Shown: piece after piece, positions 8,454-17,625 of the stretch
Layout: each line of letters starts with the position of its first letter
Position numbering within the stretch: the stretch's first letter is position 1
Source: Halobacterium zhouii
GTDB taxonomy: Archaea; Halobacteriota; Halobacteria; Halobacteriales; Halobacteriaceae
Direction of reading: 5' to 3'
Length of the DNA: 64,000 nucleotides
NCBI RefSeq assembly: GCF_021249405.1
Contig: NZ_CP089593.1
Span: 930,001 to 994,000, forward strand
The notes under the pieces: generated by a model
Told to the model about the DNA's origin: nothing
The model's input: only the letters and a program-made list of their open reading frames with translations
The model's database searches: none
Position numbers and translations under genes: made by a program

Positions 8454-10714
8454 CGGTGGGCCACCTCGTCGAGGACGCTGCGACTCGCGAGTTCGGCGCT
8501 CGCGGGCGAGTAGCCGCGTTCGTCCGTCAGGAACTCGATGGTCTGTGCTTTCAGTTCGGCGGTGGCGGTGTTCTCGGGTGGGTCGGACCACTGGTGGGGG
8601 TCGAGGTCCGGGTGGACGCGCCGAACGTCGTCCCAGTCGTGGCCGGCGAGCACGTCCCGGAGCACGGGAATCGAGGACAGGTCGACGTCGCCAGCGCGGA
8701 ACGTCTCGTCGCGGTGCTCCCACGCGTGGCGCGTGACGGCGGTCATCACGGTGTCCTCGCGGAACTCGCGGACGGTCTGTCGCGGGTCGTTGCCGCGGTA
8801 GTCGGCGTCGTCGAACCTGCCGAGGGTCTCTGTCTCGAACACCTTCATCGCGAGCGGGTCCGGTTGCGCCGCCTCGCCGCGGTCGTTCGTCACGGTGCCG
8901 TCGGTCGCCCACGCGTGGACCTGTTCGACGTACGTCTCGACGTCCGACTCGTCGGCGCCTTCGCCGGAGAGCAGCGCGTCGAGAACGTCTTCTTCCTGTT
9001 GGTCGTGGACGTAGTCCTTGACGTGGACGAGGCGATCCTCGAACTCGGCCCGCTCGGCGCTGGAGAACACGGGGGCGTCGGCGAGTCCGTCGACCATCGC
9101 GTCGAGGATGTCTCCGGGGGTGATGACACACTCCACCGGTAGGTCGGGGTGCGAGCGGTCGCTATCGGCGTGCAGGAGGTCCGCGAGCACGTCTCGGGTG
9201 TACGTCACCGGGATGCCGTTCCCGCCGTCCTCGGCGTCGTCGTCGAAGTCGAACTCGTCGGCCTCCCGGCGGTCCTCCCCGGTGCCGACGTACCCTCGGT
9301 CGAACAGCAGTGCCTTCTCCACGAGACTCAACGGCTCCGGCAGGTCGCCCGCGTCGAGGCGCGTCACGACGCTGTACAGCGCCGCCGCTTCGAGTGCGTG
9401 CGGGGCGAGTTCGCGCTCCTCGACGCCCTCGCGGTCGCGGACGGGGACCGTCACGGCCTCCCGGGTGCGGTCCGCGAGCGCCCCGGGGTCGGTTTCGGTC
9501 CACACACTCCTGTCGTCCGTGAGTTCTCGGCGCAGGAGCTGTGTTTCGAGGCTGACGCTCGTGAGGTAGCCGAACTCGTGTTTTGAGAGCCGGCGCTTGA
9601 GCGCCTTTAGCGGGTCGAACCCCTGCCGGTCGTCGTGCTTGTTCAGTTGTGCCTCGAGGTCGAGGTTCGAGATGACGACCAGCTGGGTGTCGAGGTCCAT
9701 CCCGATGCCCTTGTCGAGTTTCACGCTGCGCTCGTCGGGGACGTTCAGGAGTTTCTGGAGCAGGTCGGCGTGCTGGCTTGCGTCCTCGACGACGGTGAGA
9801 CCGCCGTTGCCCTGGGAGAGCACGCCGTCGTAGCTGAACGCCTGGGGGTTCTTTCGGCCCTTCGAGTCGAGTTGCGCGAGCAGCGGCGCGACCCACGACC
9901 CGACGAGACGCTCTTTCGGACTGCCGGTGTCCTCGGAGTGGAGCACGCCGACGCCCCGGCCGCGGTCTACGACGTAGTTCTTCACGCGCAGGTGTTTCTC
10001 GTTCGTGACCGCGGCGAACAGGTCAGTCCGGCCGTCGCGGCGGTAGGCCTCCTCGAGGTAGTCGTAGGCTTCGCGGCTGAACGGGTCGAGGTCGGCGTCC
10101 GCGCGCAACTGGTCGGTCTCGTCGCGCTCGTCGTTCAACTCCGAGAGCAGTTCCTGCCGGACGTCGGTCGGGAACACCGAGAGCGGACTCGTCTGCACGG
10201 GGCTCTGGTGCCAGTCGTCCTCGCTCTCCACGCGGCCGTCGCCGTACGTCAGTCCCGGGGAGTCCTCCGCCCCGGCGACGTTCCACTCCACGGTGTACCG
10301 GCGGCCCTGCGGGGTCTTCGAGAACTCCCGGAGGCCGTTTATGAGGCACCGCTTCAACTCGGACTTCCCGGTCGCGGTGGGGCCGGCGAACCAGAGGATG
10401 GTCTCTGCCTTCCCGCGCCCGGCGGCGACCGCGCGCAGGTCGTCGACGAACGCGTTCAGCATGCTCGTGTTCCCGAGCACCGCGTGCTCGCCGTCGTTGT
10501 GGGGGTCGTCGAAGAAGCGGTAGCGCTGGAGCTCCTCGCCCGCCTCGACGACCGGGCGCGTGCCCGCGTCCTCGATGGCGGCAAGCAGGTACCGGCTGGC
10601 GTGGGCGGCCGCGAGCGGGTTCTCGAAGACGAACTCGACGTACTCCTCGAGGCTCATCGGCTCGTCGTAGGCGTCCCGGAGCGCGCGGTCCGCCCGGGAG
10701 ACGAAGTCTGTCAC
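8444..10714 (-). CDS. prkA2: PrkA-type AAA+ serine kinase paralogue 2
   Basis: The protein has 756 residues. It contains the PrkA AAA+ domain with P-loop GPTATGKS (residues 111-118) and an N-terminal [23 protein letters not shown] segment typical of the family. The C-terminal half would hold the PrkA kinase-like region. It differs from its upstream partner in P-loop sequence and by about 70 extra residues, so the two are diverged paralogues and not a recent duplication. Its ATG overlaps the prkA1 stop by 4 bp (ATGA). Whether the C-terminal region is an active kinase cannot be judged from sequence alone. Confidence 0.9.
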   Translation of the reverse strand: MTDFVSRADRALRDAYDEPMSLEEYVEFVFENPLAAAHASRYLLAAIEDAGTRPVVEAGEELQRYRFFDDPHNDGEHAVLGNTSMLNAFVDDLRAVAAGRGKAETILWFAGPTATGKSELKRCLINGLREFSKTPQGRRYTVEWNVAGAEDSPGLTYGDGRVESEDDWHQSPVQTSPLSVFPTDVRQELLSELNDERDETDQLRADADLDPFSREAYDYLEEAYRRDGRTDLFAAVTNEKHLRVKNYVVDRGRGVGVLHSEDTGSPKERLVGSWVAPLLAQLDSKGRKNPQAFSYDGVLSQGNGGLTVVEDASQHADLLQKLLNVPDERSVKLDKGIGMDLDTQLVVISNLDLEAQLNKHDDRQGFDPLKALKRRLSKHEFGYLTSVSLETQLLRRELTDDRSVWTETDPGALADRTREAVTVPVRDREGVEERELAPHALEAAALYSVVTRLDAGDLPEPLSLVEKALLFDRGYVGTGEDRREADEFDFDDDAEDGGNGIPVTYTRDVLADLLHADSDRSHPDLPVECVITPGDILDAMVDGLADAPVFSSAERAEFEDRLVHVKDYVHDQQEEDVLDALLSGEGADESDVETYVEQVHAWATDGTVTNDRGEAAQPDPLAMKVFETETLGRFDDADYRGNDPRQTVREFREDTVMTAVTRHAWEHRDETFRAGDVDLSSIPVLRDVLAGHDWDDVRRVHPDLDPHQWSDPPENTATAELKAQTIEFLTDERGYSPASAELASRSVLDEVAHRWD

Positions 10715-12768
10715 GATTCCAGTTCCGCTTTCGCCACCTCGGCACCCGCGAACTCCAGTACTTCCCGAGCGCCTTCCTCCGAGTAGCCGCGCTCGACGAG
10801 CGCGGTCACCCAGTCGTTGCCCTCGTCTTCGTCGAACTCCGCGTTCGACACGAGTGCCGAGAAGTTGATGTTGTGTTTCTTGTCCTCCCAGAGTTTGCGT
10901 TCGAGCGCGCGACGCAGTCGGTCGTTGTCCTGGGGGTCGAACGGCTCGCCCTCGCGGGCGCGCCGGCTCACCCAGTTCGACACCTCCTGGCGGAAGTCGT
11001 CCTTGCGGTCCTCGGGGACGCCGAGTTGCTCTTCGATGGCGCGCAGGAACGTCTCGTCTGGTTCCTGCTCGCGGCCGGTGAGTGTGTCCGCGACGGTGTC
11101 GTCGTCGATGTACGCCATCACGTGGTCCATGTACTTCTCGCCCTGGCGCTGGATCTCGTCCAGGTCGTAGGCGAGCGCGTGGCGCACGTCTTCGATGGCG
11201 CGTTCCCTGTACTCCTCGCGGACGAGTTCGAGGTGCCGGCGGTACTCCTCGACGTCCTCCTCGGCGATCGATCCGTGCTGGCCGACGTGGTCCTCGAGGC
11301 GGTTGAACACCGTGAGCGGCGAGAGGAACTCGCGGTCACGGTCCATCGACTGCATGATGGCGGCGGCGATCTCGTCGCCGACGAATCGCGGGCTGACGCC
11401 CGCCATCCCTTCGCGTTCGCCGGTCTCTTCGGCCTCCTCGCGGAGTTTCTCGGCGTCGACGTCTTCGGTCTCGTCGAGTTCGCCGTTGTACGCCTTGGCC
11501 TTCTCGAGCAGGTCGACGGTGTCGTTGTCCGGGTCACGGATGCGGGTCAGCACGCCGAACAGACCCGCCATTGTGAGCGTGTGGGGTTCCACGTGGATGT
11601 CCGGCACGTCGGCGTTCTGGAGGAGTTTCTCGTAGATGTTGGCTTCCTCCTCGTACTCGAGGACGTACGGGAAGTCGACGCGCTTGGTGCGGTCGTTGAA
11701 CGCCTCCATCTTCTCGTCTGCGCGCTTGTCCCGGTACTCGGGCATGTTCGTCCGCCCGACGATGACCTGGTCTATGTCGATCCGTGGGTTGTTCTTCGGT
11801 TTGATGGTCTGTTCCTGCGTGGCGTGAAGGAAGTCGTAGAGGAACTCGCGCTGGAGTTTGAGGAGTTCCTCGCCGGAGAAGATGCCGCGGTTGGCGTTAC
11901 AGAACGCGCCGGCGAAGTCGAACGCCCGCGGGTCGCTTTCGCCGTACACCGCGAGTTTCGAGTAGTTGACGTCACCCGTCAACTCCGTCTCGTCCTGGTT
12001 TTTCTTGTCCTTGGGTTCGAACGTCTCGATGCAGTCGCGCCGGTTCTCGCTCGCGACGAGTCGGACGACTTCGACGTGGTTCGTGAGCACGCTCTTGAGA
12101 TCGTCGTCGTAGTGCGCGAGCAGTTCGTCCATGTAGAACTCGCTCTCGGGGTCGAGTGACTGCTCGTTTCTGAGCGTGTACGGCGCGTCGAGGCGCTCGT
12201 TCAGTTCCGCGATGACCTCCTTGCGTTGTTCCTGCGGGAGCAACACGAGAGGGTCCTGGTGCATCGGGGACGTGACCGTGTCGTCGTTCGGGTCCTGGTC
12301 GTCGATGACCGAACAGAGGTTCGTCCACCGGAACGTGTACAGTCGTCCCTCCTCCTGGGCGGTGTAGTCCTCGTAGTAGCGGCGTATCTGTCGGTCGACG
12401 TCGGATTTCCCGGAGCCGACGGGGCCGAGCAACAGGATGATGCGTTTCTCAGGTCCGAGGCCACGGGAGCCGCTTTTCACCTTGTTCACGAACTCGTGGA
12501 TGGATTCGTGGACTTCGCGGCCGAAGAAGGTGTTTGCACCCTCGCCGAGTGGGTCCTCGGATGCCAGTTCGTACTCGACGACGCCGTCGTCGTCGGTGGT
12601 TGACCCGTAGAAATCGAACATGTCGGCGAGACGCTGGTGGGCGTTTCGCGCGACCTTCGGGTCGTCGTACAGCGTTTCGAGGTACCAGTCGAACCCGCGG
12701 GCGTCCCGCAGGTCGGACGGGACCGATGCCTTGTACTGGTCGCTGAGGCGTTCGAGGGTTTCCGTCAT
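10711..12768 (-). CDS. prkA1: PrkA-type AAA+ serine kinase paralogue 1
   Basis: The protein has 685 residues from ATG 12768. The N-terminal PrkA AAA+ domain has P-loop GPVGSGKS (residues 115-122), followed by the conserved RLYTFRWTNL strand and the MHQDPLVLLPQEQR and DPRAFDFAGAFCNANRGIF segments of the PrkA family. PrkA (E. coli YeaG, Bacillus PrkA) is reported as a serine kinase or ATPase acting in starvation and sporulation. It is the first gene of a four-gene operon; its own promoter lies in the 399-bp region upstream. Confidence 0.92.
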   Translation of the reverse strand: MTETLERLSDQYKASVPSDLRDARGFDWYLETLYDDPKVARNAHQRLADMFDFYGSTTDDDGVVEYELASEDPLGEGANTFFGREVHESIHEFVNKVKSGSRGLGPEKRIILLLGPVGSGKSDVDRQIRRYYEDYTAQEEGRLYTFRWTNLCSVIDDQDPNDDTVTSPMHQDPLVLLPQEQRKEVIAELNERLDAPYTLRNEQSLDPESEFYMDELLAHYDDDLKSVLTNHVEVVRLVASENRRDCIETFEPKDKKNQDETELTGDVNYSKLAVYGESDPRAFDFAGAFCNANRGIFSGEELLKLQREFLYDFLHATQEQTIKPKNNPRIDIDQVIVGRTNMPEYRDKRADEKMEAFNDRTKRVDFPYVLEYEEEANIYEKLLQNADVPDIHVEPHTLTMAGLFGVLTRIRDPDNDTVDLLEKAKAYNGELDETEDVDAEKLREEAEETGEREGMAGVSPRFVGDEIAAAIMQSMDRDREFLSPLTVFNRLEDHVGQHGSIAEEDVEEYRRHLELVREEYRERAIEDVRHALAYDLDEIQRQGEKYMDHVMAYIDDDTVADTLTGREQEPDETFLRAIEEQLGVPEDRKDDFRQEVSNWVSRRAREGEPFDPQDNDRLRRALERKLWEDKKHNINFSALVSNAEFDEDEGNDWVTALVERGYSEEGAREVLEFAGAEVAKAELES

Positions 12769-12895
12769 GTTGTTCGTGGTTATTGTGGCCAGATGCCACG
12801 CCGGGGTGCTACTGGGTGTCGCTCTTCTCTGGCGGCGAGGACTGACGGTGGTCCGGCGTCACACCGGCACTACTTTCAGTTTCCGGTTCGGTTGA

Positions 12896-12903
12896 CTATA
12901 AGC
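12896..12903 (-). promoter_or_regulatory. Probable TATA element of the prkA operon
   Basis: The minus strand reads gcttatag (plus strand ctataagc), followed about 25 bp downstream by a possible start near 12870. It is the best TATA-like box upstream of prkA1. Confidence 0.4.
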
Positions 12904-13133
12904 ATTCCGGCGATTGTCGCATGGAAGCGGCCTCCGACTGGCCAACAATCCCAAAAATCGACGGACAACGAACTGGTAATGTATTGGTATGTGTTGGCAT
13001 TGTTCAGAGTGGTTCGCCAACTACTTTAAGGGTCACGGTGGCCGGCGCCCAGCCACTGGAACTGGTCTCCCGGATAGCGTGTGCGACGAGGTCGGCGCCG
13101 ACGCCGCCCTGGCAGACCTGCCGGAGTGAACGA

Positions 13134-13140
13134 TTCTTTA
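13134..13140 (+). promoter_or_regulatory. Probable TATA element of the GAF-domain gene
   Basis: The sequence ttcttta lies 28-34 bp before ATG 13168, consistent with a leaderless transcript. Confidence 0.35.
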
Positions 13141-13167
13141 CGTCCGCAGAGCTAATCACGCCACAAC

Positions 13168-13884
13168 ATGAGTCACGAAGCCTACCTGCGCTCTGTGGGA
13201 CTGTCGGACCTCGGAGACGACGACTCGGACGCTCTCCAGCGTGGCGCCTCGCTCGTCGCCCACCCACCCCACGCTACTGTGGACGCGGAGACGGTTGCGG
13301 ACCGCTACGAGTACCTCGTCCCCGAACTCGGGGAGGACGGCGCGTGCGGCGTCGGCCTCGCGGACGACCCCTACAATCTCGCGCCGATCTGTGGGCTGGA
13401 GTACGACCAGGAACAACTCCGGGACCACCCGAACACGGCCCGACTCGTCGCGCTCCACGAGACCGTCGAGAACCTCGTGGCGGAGACCGACGCCGACTGG
13501 CTCGGCGTCTACCGCCGCGCCACCAACCCGGACGGCGAGGAAGTGCTCGTGAAGGAGGCCTACGTCGGCGACCACTCGCGCGCGGAGTTCCCACTCACGG
13601 AGTCGTTCGCCGAGCGCTCGAACAACTCGACGGTCGGACTCACTGGCGAAGCGGTGCTCGTGAACGACGTCACCGACCACGACGGCCCGTACTACGAGTG
13701 CGACGACCGCGTCGCGAGCGAGTTCTGTTGTCCCATCCGCTCCGACGGTGAGGTCGTCGGCATCGTCGACGCCGAGGCCCACGAACCCGACTTCTTCGAC
13801 GACGACCGCACGCTCGCCATCGTCGGCGCGTGCGCCGAACTCGCCGACTCGCGTCTGCTCTCCCCGCCGCGCGTCGAGGCGTGA
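13168..13884 (+). CDS. GAF-domain protein with free-Met-sulfoxide-reductase-like motif
   Basis: The protein has 238 residues from ATG 13168 (MSHEAYLRSVGLSDLGDDDS). The C-terminal half is a GAF domain. Its end, with YYECDDRVASEFCCPIRSDG and VVGIVDAEA, resembles the free methionine-R-sulfoxide reductase signature (HIACDAASRSE..VPI...GVLDID), including a Cys at the active-site position. The N-terminal half contains two more Cys (GACGVGLADD, APICGLEYDQ). It could be an oxidative-repair enzyme or a redox-sensing GAF protein; the family relationship is inferred by eye. It is divergent from the prkA operon. Confidence 0.75.
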   Translation: MSHEAYLRSVGLSDLGDDDSDALQRGASLVAHPPHATVDAETVADRYEYLVPELGEDGACGVGLADDPYNLAPICGLEYDQEQLRDHPNTARLVALHETVENLVAETDADWLGVYRRATNPDGEEVLVKEAYVGDHSRAEFPLTESFAERSNNSTVGLTGEAVLVNDVTDHDGPYYECDDRVASEFCCPIRSDGEVVGIVDAEAHEPDFFDDDRTLAIVGACAELADSRLLSPPRVEA

Positions 13885-14010
13885 CTCCCCTGCAATAATC
13901 TATCGAGGCCTGAATCCACGCTCTGTGCTGATTGTGGCGCGGCGCCCGGTGCGTACCACGCAGTAAGGCTGGACCAGCGCCAACGTATCAACCGACTTAC
14001 GTTCGCTGCA

Positions 14011-14017
14011 CTTATCC
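14011..14017 (+). promoter_or_regulatory. TATA element of the padR-like gene
   Basis: The sequence cttatcc lies 28-34 bp before ATG 14045, fitting a leaderless transcript. Confidence 0.4.
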
Positions 14018-14044
14018 CAGACGGCTGTCTGTACGAAACCAGAC

Positions 14045-14347
14045 ATGGACGACCTCACTGGCTTCCAGCGTGACCTGCTCGTGGTCATCGCGGGGATGGA
14101 CGACCCGAACGGACTCGACGTGAAAGACGAACTCGAGGGCTACTACGAGTCCGAGGTCAATCACGGACGGCTCTACCCGAACCTCGACACGCTCGTCGAG
14201 AAGGGCCTCGTCGACAAGGGTGAGGCCGACCAGCGCACCAACTACTACACGGTCACCGGCCGCGGCCGCCGCGAACTCGACGCCCGACGCGACTGGGAGG
14301 ACCAGTACCTCGACGCCGACGACGAGACGACGGCGGTCGTCGAGTGA
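14045..14347 (+). CDS. PadR-family winged-helix transcriptional regulator
   Basis: The protein has 100 residues, a compact winged helix of the PadR type: FQRDLLVVIAGMDDPNGLDV, helix-turn-helix, then the hallmark HGRLYPNLDTLVEKGLVDKG recognition segment and wing NYYTVTGRGRRELDARRDW. PadR proteins are usually repressors that respond to small ligands. It stands alone between divergently placed genes, so its target is unclear. Confidence 0.9.
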   Translation: MDDLTGFQRDLLVVIAGMDDPNGLDVKDELEGYYESEVNHGRLYPNLDTLVEKGLVDKGEADQRTNYYTVTGRGRRELDARRDWEDQYLDADDETTAVVE

Positions 14348-14368
14348 CGACCCGCGACGTGCCGACAG

Positions 14369-14435
14369 TTCGCGGCCTGACCACTATCGCGTCTTGGACA
14401 CTTTTGCGCCCTGACTACCTTCGCGGCCTGGCCAC
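14369..14435 (+). repeat. Degenerate 17-bp tandem array after padR
   Basis: Four imperfect copies of a 17-bp unit begin at about 14369, 14385, 14402 and 14419. The consensus is close to ttcgcggcctggacac. They fill nearly the whole gap between the PadR stop and the end of the convergent epimerase gene. Confidence 0.65.
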
Positions 14436-14443
14436 CCGTTTCC

Positions 14444-15382
14444 CTACTGCTCGTCGCGCAGTTCCGCTATCAGGCCCCGTGCCGCCTTCCGCACCGACTC
14501 GTCGCTGGACTGCGACGGCTCCCACCCGAGCGCGGAGAGTTTCTCGATGGAGAGGCGCATCTTCGGCACGTCGCCGGTCCACCCTCGGTCACCGCCCGTG
14601 TACTCGTACTCGGGGTCGAGGCCCATCTCGTCGGCGACGATGTCCGCGATGGCGTTCACTGACGTCGTCGTCCGCGTGCCGAGATTGTACGTGTTGAGGT
14701 CGTTGTCTGCGTGCTCCACGACGTGGATCATCGCGTCGATGCACTCCTCGACGTGAAGGTAGGACTTCTCCTGGCGGCCGTTCCCGAGAATGGTGAGCGT
14801 CTCCGGGTCCTCGAGGAGTTTCTCGATGAAGTCCGGAATCACGTTCCCGCGCTGTTTCGGGCCGACGATGTTCGCGAAGCGGTACATCCACGTCTGGATG
14901 CCGTGGGAGTGCGCGTACGTCGAGACGAGGCCCTCGTCCGCGAGTTTGCTCGCGCCGTAGATGGAGATGGGTTCGAGAGGCGCGTAGTCCTCGGGCGTCG
15001 GCATCGGCGCCTCGCCGTACACCGTCGAGGAGGAGGTGAACGCGAGTTTGTCGACGCCCACCTCGTCCATGCGCTCGAGGACGTTGTACGTCATCTCGCC
15101 GTTCTCCTCGAACAACACGCGGGGGTTCTCGTAGTTCGTGTCCGTGTACGCCGCGAAGTGGAAGACGACGTCCACGTCCTCGGTAATCACTTCGGCCACG
15201 TCGACGGCATCGCACATGTCTGCTTGCACGAATTCCACGCCGTCGGGGACGCGCTCGCGGGTCCCCTTCGAGAGGTTGTCCACCGCGACCACGTCGTTGT
15301 CCTCGCTGAGTCGCGCGGCGAGATGCGACCCGACCAGGCCCGCCGCGCCGGTGACCACGACGCGAGAGTCGGAGAGTTCCAT
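14444..15382 (-). CDS. NAD-dependent nucleotide-sugar epimerase/dehydratase
   Basis: The protein has 312 residues from ATG 15382. The Rossmann motif VTGAAGLVGSHLA begins near residue 10, followed by the acidic VVAVDNLSKGT after strand beta-2 and the catalytic YGASK (YxxxK) near residue 145 with the upstream SSSTVYGEAPMP Ser/Thr. It belongs to the extended SDR family of UDP-glucose 4-epimerase and related enzymes. The substrate is probably a nucleotide sugar for surface glycans or N-glycosylation but cannot be fixed from sequence. Confidence 0.9.
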   Translation of the reverse strand: MELSDSRVVVTGAAGLVGSHLAARLSEDNDVVAVDNLSKGTRERVPDGVEFVQADMCDAVDVAEVITEDVDVVFHFAAYTDTNYENPRVLFEENGEMTYNVLERMDEVGVDKLAFTSSSTVYGEAPMPTPEDYAPLEPISIYGASKLADEGLVSTYAHSHGIQTWMYRFANIVGPKQRGNVIPDFIEKLLEDPETLTILGNGRQEKSYLHVEECIDAMIHVVEHADNDLNTYNLGTRTTTSVNAIADIVADEMGLDPEYEYTGGDRGWTGDVPKMRLSIEKLSALGWEPSQSSDESVRKAARGLIAELRDEQ

Positions 15383-15448
15383 ACAGGGTGGTTTCCGGGA
15401 TTCGGCAAGTGCGTTCTGGTCTGGGTTGCAACAGTCCAGAATCCGGCC

Positions 15449-16348
15449 TCAACTCCAGCGAACGCCAGCCAGTTCCTCGCTTTTCGCCCAGAGGTCGCGC
15501 TGGGCGAGCACGTCGCTGGCCGCCGACGACGGCGGCGTGCGCTCGCAGTCGTCGAAGTACGCGCCCGTCACGTCCGCGACGTCCGGGGACGCCGCGAGGT
15601 AGACGGCGTTCCGTGCGGCGCTGCGCGAGGTGTCGGTCACGCCGCCGGTGAGCGCCGCCGGGAGCACGTACGCGAGGCGGGTGCCCGCCCGCACCAGCAG
15701 CGGGGCGTTCCGCCAGAGGCCGCTCCCCGGGACGAACCCAGGGTGGAAGCAGTTCGCCGTCTGGTCGTCGAGTCGCCGCGCCAGCCCCGCCGTGAACATC
15801 ACGTTCGCGAGTTTCGACCGGGCGTAGGCGTCGAAGCCGTCGTAGTCCTCGACGGACTGCACGTTCTCGAACTCGCTCGCGCTCGCGCGCCGGTGGACCT
15901 CCGACGCCGTCGTGACGACCCGGCCATCAGCTGCCAGCACCTCCCGCAGGTCGTGTGTGAGCACGAACGGTGCGAGGTGGTTTACCGCGAACGTCGCCTC
16001 GGCGCCGTCCCAGACGAGATGTCCCTCGTCGAAGTGCGCGCCGGCGTTGTTCACCAGCACGTCGAGTTCGTCCACCCGCCCAGCGACGTCCGCCGCGAGG
16101 TCCCGGACCGCCGACCGAGAGGCGAAGTCCGCCCGGTAGAACACGCTCTCGCTCCCGAGGTCTCGGAGGTCGTCGCGCACCGAGAGGCCGTCCTCCTCGT
16201 CTCGACCGTGGATGTGGACGGTCGCGCCCAGGCGAGCGAGCGCCAGCGCCGTCTCGCGCCCGATACCGCTGGTCGCGCCCGTGACGAACACGGTGGACTC
16301 TGAGAGGTCGACGTCTTGTACGCCTGCCCTGGCTTCCGGGAGTGTCAT
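15449..16348 (-). CDS. Short-chain dehydrogenase/reductase
   Basis: About 299 residues from ATG 16348; an alternative ATG at 16375 overlaps the TATA-like cttatgc, so the second start is preferred. Motifs are TGATSGIGRE (cofactor loop), an HGRDEE segment, NNAG, and catalytic YARSKLAN with an upstream Ser in TTASEVHRR. It resembles retinol-dehydrogenase-type classical SDRs. The substrate is unknown. It lies 66 bp upstream of the epimerase gene on the same strand. Confidence 0.88.
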   Translation of the reverse strand: MTLPEARAGVQDVDLSESTVFVTGATSGIGRETALALARLGATVHIHGRDEEDGLSVRDDLRDLGSESVFYRADFASRSAVRDLAADVAGRVDELDVLVNNAGAHFDEGHLVWDGAEATFAVNHLAPFVLTHDLREVLAADGRVVTTASEVHRRASASEFENVQSVEDYDGFDAYARSKLANVMFTAGLARRLDDQTANCFHPGFVPGSGLWRNAPLLVRAGTRLAYVLPAALTGGVTDTSRSAARNAVYLAASPDVADVTGAYFDDCERTPPSSAASDVLAQRDLWAKSEELAGVRWS

Positions 16349-16463
16349 GGTCTGGGGTTCGTCTGCTTGCCGCATAAGTGGTGTCCGGGGTGGTCGTCTC
16401 TACATGCTCAGCGATACTTCGTCTTCCGAAGCGCTAGTTTGTTGCACGACAAAAATGAAAACC

Positions 16464-16473
16464 GATATATTAT
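16464..16473 (+). promoter_or_regulatory. TATA element of the Tat lipoprotein gene
   Basis: A clear AT-rich box, gatatattat, lies 23-32 bp before ATG 16496 and is preceded by the purine-rich tract aaaaatgaaa. Confidence 0.55.
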
Positions 16474-16495
16474 TCTGCTCTGTGGAAGTTACTCA

Positions 16496-17014
16496 ATGGT
16501 CTCCCGACGAAAATTCCTCGGCCTGTCCGGAACGACTTTCCTCGGGGGTATTGCGGGCTGCACGACGCTACTTTCTGAGAACACTGACTCGCAGGATGAC
16601 TGCCCCGTATTCGGGGATCGAGAGATACGATGCACGGAGAATGTCGTGGATTCAGTGGTTGTCCTTCCTTCTCGTTCGACCGTAACACCGGAATCGGAGA
16701 CAATCAGGCTCACTCTTTACAACCGGACGGACAAGACGTTTCTACAGGTCGGCCCCTGGCAACTCCGCAGACACACCGAGTCTGGAGAGTGGAAGCGAGT
16801 TGGTCCCGAAGAACGCTCGCTGGACGCCGTTGTGCTCCAGCCCAGCCAGTCGACCCAGTTGACATTCGCGTTCTCGACAGACGATTCTGGGTCGTCCCCC
16901 TACACTATCGTTCCCCCTGACGAATCCAGAACCGAGTACGTGTTCTTCTTCCCGGGAAGCGTCGGTGATGGCCCAGTCCGAAACTACGCCACGCGATTCA
17001 CTGCAGAGTTCTAG
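16496..17014 (+). CDS. Tat-exported lipoprotein of unknown function
   Basis: The protein has 172 residues from ATG 16496. The N-terminus MVSRRKFLGLSGTTFLGGIA has the twin-arginine motif SRRKFLG and is followed by the lipobox GIAGC, so it is probably exported folded and lipid-anchored outside the cell. The mature part is Ser/Thr-rich and beta-rich, with no recognised domain. Its base composition is visibly less G+C-rich than its neighbours, which may mean later acquisition. Confidence 0.75.
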   Translation: MVSRRKFLGLSGTTFLGGIAGCTTLLSENTDSQDDCPVFGDREIRCTENVVDSVVVLPSRSTVTPESETIRLTLYNRTDKTFLQVGPWQLRRHTESGEWKRVGPEERSLDAVVLQPSQSTQLTFAFSTDDSGSSPYTIVPPDESRTEYVFFFPGSVGDGPVRNYATRFTAEF

Positions 17015-17088
17015 CCTCCTCTACCACCTCGACGCGGAGACGCCTAGCTTCCGAAACGCGTACCACGGGCAAGCGTCTCCCCACACAT

Positions 17089-17625
17089 ATGCAGGGCGAA
17101 CCCGAGGTCGCGGTGCTCCGGTACGGCCACCGGCCGGGGCGCGACGACCGCATGACGACGCACGTCGGCCTGACGGCGCGCGCGCTCGGCGCGGACCGCG
17201 CCATCCTTCCGGGGAACGCGAGTCAGTCCGAGGAGACGGTCGCGGACATCACGGACCGGTTCGGCGGGCCGTTCGAGGTCGAGTCGACCGAGGAACTCCC
17301 CGCCACCGTGCGCGACTGGGAGGGCGTCGTCGTCCACCTCACGATGTACGGCGAACCCGTCCAGGACGTGATCGGGGACGTTCAGGACGCCCGCGAGTCC
17401 GACCCGCTGCTCGTCGTCGTGGGTGGTGAGAAGGTCCCTGGTGAGGTGTACGAGGAGGCCGACTGGAACGTCGCCGTGACGAATCAGCCCCACTCAGAGG
17501 TCGCCGGCCTCGCGGTGTTCCTCGATAGCCTGTTCGAGGGCCGAGAACTGAGCCAGGAGTACGAGGACGCCCGGAGTCGCGTGATTCCTCAGGAGTGCGG
17601 GAAACGCGTCGAGGAACTGGAGTAG
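17089..17625 (+). CDS. trm56: tRNA (cytidine(56)-2'-O)-methyltransferase
   Basis: The protein has 178 residues. It matches archaeal Trm56, a SPOUT-class enzyme that 2'-O-methylates C56 in the T-loop of tRNA. The family blocks are present in order: VLRYGHRPGRDDRMTTHVGL, ARALGADRAIL, VVHLTMYGEPV, and the knot region VVVGGEKVPGEVYEEADWNV with TNQPHSEVAGLA. The length is typical of the family. Confidence 0.93.
   Translation: MQGEPEVAVLRYGHRPGRDDRMTTHVGLTARALGADRAILPGNASQSEETVADITDRFGGPFEVESTEELPATVRDWEGVVVHLTMYGEPVQDVIGDVQDARESDPLLVVVGGEKVPGEVYEEADWNVAVTNQPHSEVAGLAVFLDSLFEGRELSQEYEDARSRVIPQECGKRVEELE

Larger units (their letters stand above)
12769..13167. other. Divergent regulatory region between the prkA operon and the GAF gene
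   Basis: This is a 399-bp gap with no supported gene. It is noticeably richer in A+T than the surrounding coding sequence between about 12880 and 13030, with caatcccaaaaatcg, ctggtaatgtattgg and aactactttaag segments. The leader of prkA1 would be about 100 nt if the TATA element at 12896-12903 is used. That is long for a haloarchaeal mRNA and leaves room for post-transcriptional control. Confidence 0.5.

Noticed and set aside
8454..9131. Possible N-terminal extension of the yeaH-like gene
   Set aside because: The extension overlaps prkA2 entirely, is Arg/Pro-rich and has no similarity to the family; ATG 8453 gives the normal N-terminus.
9635..12159. Long plus-strand ORFs (383 and 428 codons) opposite the prkA genes
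   Set aside because: Both are antisense shadows of the PrkA paralogues, which carry P-loops and family motifs.
12921..13751. Plus-strand ORF of 276 codons in the prkA upstream region
   Set aside because: It overlaps the GAF gene in another frame and its N-terminal part covers the AT-rich promoter region; no motif.
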